From a bacterium (GTDB taxonomy: Bacteria > Armatimonadota > Abditibacteriia > Abditibacteriales > Abditibacteriaceae): a stretch of DNA of 64,000 nucleotides. Below the pieces are notes generated by a model. It made no database searches. It saw only the letters and a list, made by a program, of their open reading frames with translations, and was not told the DNA's origin. Position 1 is the stretch's first letter, and every line of letters begins with the position of its first letter. Positions 60,162 through 64,000 of this stretch are shown piece by piece. Location: assembly GCA_004172935.1 (NCBI GenBank), contig SDZD01000008.1, positions 108,429-172,428 on the forward strand, given 5' to 3'. The position numbers were made by a program, and so were the translations under genes.

Positions 60162-60188
60162 GGGTATCGCCCCAAAAGAACGATACCC
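60162..60188 (-). terminator. Terminator after isochorismatase-like gene
   Basis: GGGTATCG (60162-60169) pairs with CGATACCC (60181-60188); on the minus strand TATTTCG follows. It lies 13 bases past the stop at 60202. Confidence 0.65.
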
Positions 60189-60201
60189 CCAACTCAAAGC
60201 T

Positions 60202-60735
60202 TTATTTCACGAGGGCGAGCATAGCGCGAAAATCGTCGGTTCCGGCTTCGCCAAGGAGTTCATACAACGCCGCTTCGGTCGAACTGGGCAAGGCGCCCGC
60301 GCCCTTCATGCGCTCCCAACCAACAGAGCGGTTGGGGCTTTGACGCGACGAGATCGCGTCATAAATCGCAAAGACGGTTTTGCCGTCGTCCAACGCATCG
60401 AGGGCGGTTTGGCTAACGCAGATATGCGATTCCAAGCCGCACAGCAAAATTTGCGGTCGGTCGATTTGGTCTTTGACGGCTTCCCACGCGGAGAAACGCA
60501 TTTTGGCAGCGGGATCGAAGGGGCCGATGGCTTCGCGGATGGAGGCGACAGTCGTTCCGAGTTTTTCGGGATTTTGCTCGCTCACCACGATGGGAATACC
60601 CAGACGGCGGGCCATGCTGGCGAGCATTCGGATGTTGCGCTCCACGCGCTCGGCTTCCCACATTTCGGGGAGCAATCGGGTTTGTACGTCCACAATGAGC
60701 AGGACACAGTCGTTTTGGTTCAGACGAGGCAACAC
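60202..60735 (-). CDS. Isochorismatase-family cysteine hydrolase
   Basis: 177 residues from a GTG at 60735, close to the family's usual size. The catalytic triad is visible: Asp in LLIVDVQ, Lys in AKMRFSAW and Cys in SHICVSQTA. The family includes nicotinamidases, isochorismatases and N-carbamoyl-amide hydrolases; the YcaC/ISOC1-like wording here does not decide the substrate. The frame is open to a GTG at 60831, but the extra residues look like translated promoter. It is divergent from the Wzi-like gene. Start site is the least certain part. Confidence 0.82.
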   Translation of the reverse strand: MLPRLNQNDCVLLIVDVQTRLLPEMWEAERVERNIRMLASMARRLGIPIVVSEQNPEKLGTTVASIREAIGPFDPAAKMRFSAWEAVKDQIDRPQILLCGLESHICVSQTALDALDDGKTVFAIYDAISSRQSPNRSVGWERMKGAGALPSSTEAALYELLGEAGTDDFRAMLALVK

Positions 60736-60866
60736 ATATAGAAGTTTGCCAGCCCACCGAATCGTCCGGTATTTTGCCGCTTTAGGGCCGATTTGCCAAA
60801 CTCCGCGCGTTTTCGCGCGTTCGGTGTTCACAAAGGTGTCGCTGTTCGCGGAGTCCGCAGCCTTCT

Positions 60867-63182
60867 ATGAATCTCAACCGTCCTTCGCAACGCCTGTTAA
60901 TACCGTTGCTGGCGCTTTCGGGCGCCATCGCGTCACCGATACTTGCGCCCCCCGCCCTCGCTCAGACCGCCCCTCAAACCGCCGTCGTTTCGGCGCTAGA
61001 GGCTCAGAGCGCCACCATCTCCATTGGTCGCAAAGATGGCGCCCAACTCGGAGCGGTCTATTCGCTAACGCAAGGCGGAGCCGAAGTGCTGCGCGTGCAA
61101 ATCACCCAAATCCGTGAGGAAGATTCGTTGTGCCGCATCATTTCTCTGGCTCAGGGTGCCGCCGTTCTGGGCGAAAGCGTGCGCTTCATCGCACTCGAAA
61201 CGCTGCCCACAGCGCCCGTTGCTCCGACACCCGTTCCTAAACCGCCCGTCGATGTGACGCCGCCCACCAATCCCGGCACCACAACGACCACAGGCACGGC
61301 TCCCGCCATGCCAAGCGGCCCAACAGTTGGCATTGCCTCCATCGACGGCCAGACCGTCACAGTGGCGGGCGGCTTCGCGCAAGGCTTGCAATCGGGGCAG
61401 ACGCTGCCCGTGTTTCGCGGCAGCAACATCGTTGGCCTCGTCAAGCTCAGCATCGTCGGCCAGAGCAGCTCGACGGGTACGTTGGTGTACTCCGATTCCA
61501 ACGCCCCGATCTCGTCATCCGACCGCCTGACGGTACTGCCCTCCGAAACAACGCCAAACCCCGGCACCATTCCAGTCCCCGCTACGCCTGAAGGGCCAAC
61601 CGTGCCCGGCGTGGTCATGCCCTACGAAACCGGAGCTTCCAACGCCTCGGTGCCCAAGGCCGAAAATACCTACGAACTGCTCGCCAGCCTCGCGGCGCAG
61701 GGCCTGATTAAATCGCAGCCCGCGCGTCTCTTCCAGGACGACGGCGCCCGTGCCCACCGCTACGCCGAAGACATCGTGATGTCGCGCGCCCAAATCGCGG
61801 GTTTCATCCGCGAAGCGATAGACAACTCGGACTCTGACGAAAGCGGAAGGGCCAATGCGGCTCTCGCCATCCTGACGCGCAACTTCCACAAGGATTTGCT
61901 GGACATCGGAGTAACCTCCTCGACTCTCGAAGATTTCGCGCCACAGGGCGGCTTCTCGATTGGCGTGTCAGGTTTCACCCGCGCCCGTGTCGTGGGCGGC
62001 GATACCGATGCTTCGTCGCTGTTGCCGTTCGATGAGCGCTACGGCGGTGGACGCCTCAAAACCGGCATCGACGCGCGCCTCAACCTCGCGGGTACTATCG
62101 GCTCGAACTTGAGCTTCTACGGCTCGCTCGATTCGGGCACAACGCTCGTTAGCGGCGGCAACAACCCTACCACGGTTCGTAAAGCCTACCTGTCATATGA
62201 CGCCAAAAACTTCGTGCGCGGCCTTACAGTCGATATTGGGTGCAAAGAATATTATTGGGGCGTAGGAACCTATGGAACTTCGTTGTTGGGCGATGCGGCG
62301 GGCGGCCTCAACTCGCTGTCCACCAAGTTCGAGCGCGGCTCCTACCGCTTCGAGAGCCTGTACGCGACTCTGGGCAAAGGCCCGGCTGGCGGCTCCCGTT
62401 CGCTGTATGGCCAGAACCTGAGCGTCAAAGTTGGTAAAAACGGACGAGTCGGTATCGCGAACACCCTGTTGGCTCCCAAAGACTCGTTCTCGGCCAAAAA
62501 CTTCTTCGGTGCCTTCACACCGATCTCGCTGTACCTCATCGACCGCCCCTCGCTTGGGCGCGGCGAAAGCGGCACCAACGCCGTCGTTTCGGCCTATGGC
62601 GAAACAGCAGTGGCGCGCGGCATCCGCACCTACGGCGAAATCGTGCTCGATGACCTGTCGTTCAATGCCAACAACCCCATCGAGAACCGCAACGGTGGCA
62701 CCATCGGCGTGCAGCTGTTCAATCCCAAGGATGTTGGACGCGCGGGATTGACCCTCGAATATTCGCGTTTGAACTCGATTTCGTATCTGGCGTTCTTGAA
62801 CTCTGCGCGCGACGCCGACTACGAATATTATTATCGCGGCGCTCCGCTGGGCCTTCCAATCGCTCCAGTCTTCCCAACAACCTTTGGTGGAGCAGAAAGT
62901 TTGCGCGCCGAAGGTTATTATCGTTTCCATCCGCGCCTCACTTTGTCTGGCTCGGCTCAGTTCGCCGACATCAACACCGAAGACCAAAATCCGGCCCCGG
63001 TTGGAGGGCGTGGTTTCTCGCGCCAACAGGTCGCGCGCCTTGCCCTGTCCTACGATTTGACCCGTTCGTTCGTGCTCACAGGGCGCGCAACCTACGTCTC
63101 GACCAACCAGCCGAACTTCATCAAAGGCGAGCAATCGAGGAACAATACAACATTCTCATTGGAGATTGGACGTTCTTTTTAA
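60867..63182 (+). CDS. Wzi/capsule-assembly-like outer-membrane beta-barrel protein
   Basis: 771 residues. Sec signal peptide (cleaved after ALA). The N-terminal half holds two FlgT-like beta units (ATISIGRKDGAQLGAVYSL, TVTVAGGFAQGLQSGQTLPV) joined by a Pro/Thr-rich linker (VPKPPVDVTPPTNPGTTTT). The C-terminal about 430 residues form a barrel with the Wzi-like stretch CKEYYWGVGTYGTSLLGD and the terminal Phe (LEIGRSF) needed for Bam insertion. Wzi proteins anchor capsule or act in polysaccharide surface attachment. No capsule genes are in the window. Co-transcription with the following lipoprotein gene is unclear. Confidence 0.82.
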   Translation: MNLNRPSQRLLIPLLALSGAIASPILAPPALAQTAPQTAVVSALEAQSATISIGRKDGAQLGAVYSLTQGGAEVLRVQITQIREEDSLCRIISLAQGAAVLGESVRFIALETLPTAPVAPTPVPKPPVDVTPPTNPGTTTTTGTAPAMPSGPTVGIASIDGQTVTVAGGFAQGLQSGQTLPVFRGSNIVGLVKLSIVGQSSSTGTLVYSDSNAPISSSDRLTVLPSETTPNPGTIPVPATPEGPTVPGVVMPYETGASNASVPKAENTYELLASLAAQGLIKSQPARLFQDDGARAHRYAEDIVMSRAQIAGFIREAIDNSDSDESGRANAALAILTRNFHKDLLDIGVTSSTLEDFAPQGGFSIGVSGFTRARVVGGDTDASSLLPFDERYGGGRLKTGIDARLNLAGTIGSNLSFYGSLDSGTTLVSGGNNPTTVRKAYLSYDAKNFVRGLTVDIGCKEYYWGVGTYGTSLLGDAAGGLNSLSTKFERGSYRFESLYATLGKGPAGGSRSLYGQNLSVKVGKNGRVGIANTLLAPKDSFSAKNFFGAFTPISLYLIDRPSLGRGESGTNAVVSAYGETAVARGIRTYGEIVLDDLSFNANNPIENRNGGTIGVQLFNPKDVGRAGLTLEYSRLNSISYLAFLNSARDADYEYYYRGAPLGLPIAPVFPTTFGGAESLRAEGYYRFHPRLTLSGSAQFADINTEDQNPAPVGGRGFSRQQVARLALSYDLTRSFVLTGRATYVSTNQPNFIKGEQSRNNTTFSLEIGRSF

Positions 63183-63293
63183 AAATCAGAAAAAAGAGCT
63201 TCTTGTGGTTTGCTTATTGCAAAGGCGGAGCGCCGCGCTAAACTGCGCCCGCTTTTGCAACTTAAATCTTTCACAAGGAGGTTTTCACACACA

Positions 63294-63440
63294 ATGAACT
63301 GGATGTCTCGCATCGCAATCTTCGCCGTTATCGGCGCAATCTTGTCCAGCGCTGTTCTCGTCGGTTGCGGTGGTGGCGACGCTGAAGAGCCCGCTGCTAA
63401 CAACGCTGCTGCTTCGACCAACGCTGCTGCTGCTGAATAA
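63294..63440 (+). CDS. 48-residue lipoprotein
   Basis: A tiny intact gene with a lipobox: hydrophobic IFAVIGAILSSAVLVGC, where Cys25 should be lipidated, then GGGDAEEPAANNAAAS, a short disordered acidic/Ala-rich tail. AAGGAGG at 63275-63281 gives one of the best ribosome sites of the window, 12 bases before ATG 63294, and two hairpins follow the stop. Length and tail resemble small outer-membrane or Lpp-like lipoproteins but no family is certain. Strong translation signals suggest it is abundant. Confidence 0.72.
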   Translation: MNWMSRIAIFAVIGAILSSAVLVGCGGGDAEEPAANNAAASTNAAAAE

Positions 63441-63786
63441 TAAACTCGTTCTGCGAGTTGACTTTAGAAACGCCCCTTCTCTGGAAGCGGGCGTTTTCGC
63501 ATTTTTATGCTGTCACTTATTTAGATTCCACAGCCAAATAACTCTGCTACAAACGCTCTCAACGGTTTTCACACTTAATACCCCATTCATGCACAGAATT
63601 GGCTAAATCAAGTCGTGTTGGAATCATTGTCGAGGTGCTTTTCTATGGACTATCCCTTTTCCTGAGAAAAGCCCCAAAGAGTTCTGTTATTGTCATTTTT
63701 TGGCCGATTACGAACCTTGGGATAAACTCCGCGCGATTTTTTGCGTCAGCTTGCCATTCCGCGCCAAAGAATCGCGGGTTCCTACT
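63441..63786. other. 346-bp intergenic region
   Basis: After the tandem hairpins the region to 63786 is AT-rich and has no protein-like frame. CTTTTC-CTGA-GAAAAG (63655-63670) is a small hairpin and may be a regulatory element of the following exported protein. Nothing else recognisable. Confidence 0.5.
63443..63500 (+). terminator. Tandem hairpins after lipoprotein gene
   Basis: AACTCG/CGAGTT (63443-63448 with 63454-63459) is followed by AAACGCCC (63468-63475) with GGGCGTTT (63489-63496) and then TTCGCATTTTT. The second is a plausible intrinsic terminator with a broken T run. Confidence 0.72.
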
Positions 63787-64000
63787 TCATGAACGCTTCG
63801 CCTTTTCGCCGCACTACCAATCGTCTGGCCCCTCATCGCCGTCTTCGTCGGGTTTCGCCATTCGCGCTGACATTGCTCGCGTTACCGCTGGCAACTTCTC
63901 TCGCTCAGGCCCAGGACACCAATAAGCCTGCTGCCGTGCCCGAAGACCAGCCACGTGGACTACAAACTCCCGCCGGCCCCGTCCTTGGCCCCTCCCCAAC
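63787..64000 (+). CDS. Exported protein, N-terminus only
   Basis: The frame from ATG 63787 runs off the window (71 codons visible). A long basic n-region (about 27 residues, MNASPFRRTTNRLAPHRR) precedes a hydrophobic core (PFALTLLALPLATS) and cleavage after AQA. The mature start DTNKPAAVPEDQP is low-complexity. The position after the Wzi-like barrel and lipoprotein hints at an envelope protein such as an outer-membrane barrel, but too little is visible to identify it. Confidence 0.7.

Noticed and set aside
1..64000. CRISPR array, tRNA or rRNA genes, insertion sequence
   Set aside because: No spaced identical repeats, no tRNA-like T-arm plus acceptor pairing and no transposase motif were seen by eye; a tRNAscan or Infernal run would be decisive.

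Overview
Organism. The window comes from a moderately GC-rich (by eye) diderm bacterium. It encodes several predicted outer-membrane beta-barrels (27449, 30304, 60867), Tat-type and Sec-type signal peptides and many secreted carbohydrate-active enzymes (families CE7, SGNH, GH20, GH75, GH78, GH116). Shine-Dalgarno motifs are visible before only a minority of genes. The mix of large secreted repeat proteins and glycosidases fits an environmental heterotroph. I would look first at Armatimonadota/Abditibacteriota-like or related phyla, but nothing seen fixes the phylum. No rRNA, tRNA, CRISPR array or transposase was seen.

Layout. (1) 1-9.7 kb, minus strand: a truncated secreted ankyrin protein, then a compact lipid/polyketide-type cluster of cytochrome P450, fatty-acyl-AMP ligase, a large secreted carboxypeptidase-regulatory-like protein, a carrier-thioesterase fusion and a phosphopantetheinyl transferase. 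(2) 9.9-21.1 kb: CE7-type esterase, SGNH esterase, a 2,285-residue secreted subtilisin with five PPC-like and eight IPT/TIG repeats, and a Tat-exported phosphatase. (3) 21.4-24.3 kb: a fused ethanolamine ammonia-lyase (EutB-EutC) followed by a class I glutamine amidotransferase. (4) 24.4-31.8 kb: a seven-gene plus-strand operon of exported Cys/Met/His-rich, NosL-like, YHS, cupredoxin and outer-membrane proteins, preceded by a predicted CsoR-type operator. (5) 31.9-34.2 kb: a YeiH-type exporter divergent from a LysR regulator, then CsoR itself. (6) 34.4-47.7 kb: NadB, a Uma2 nuclease-like protein, glycosidases, a PIN toxin-antitoxin pair and a siroheme nitrite/sulfite reductase. (7) 47.8-51.4 kb: an SPFH protein beside SMI1/KNR4 and barstar-type immunity proteins, and an NAD-kinase-like protein. 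(8) 52.5-55.8 kb: a cytosolic copper store (Csp3-like), an anchored cupredoxin and the CopA copper ATPase. (9) 55.9-64 kb: a phosphatase, GH20 hexosaminidase, membrane protein, isochorismatase-like hydrolase, Wzi-like barrel, a tiny lipoprotein and the start of another exported protein.

How the parts fit. The strongest theme is copper. CsoR (33955) has the full Cys-His-Cys copper site. A shared 17-base element, TAGGGTnnnGGGGTAT(A/C), lies upstream of copA, of the Csp gene and of the seven-gene exported operon. This predicts one regulon joining cytosolic export and storage to a little-described envelope copper pathway that carries NosL-like domains but has no nitrous oxide reductase nearby. 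The second theme is the P450/acyl-AMP-ligase/carrier-thioesterase set, which looks like a minimal system for activating, oxidising and releasing a fatty acid.
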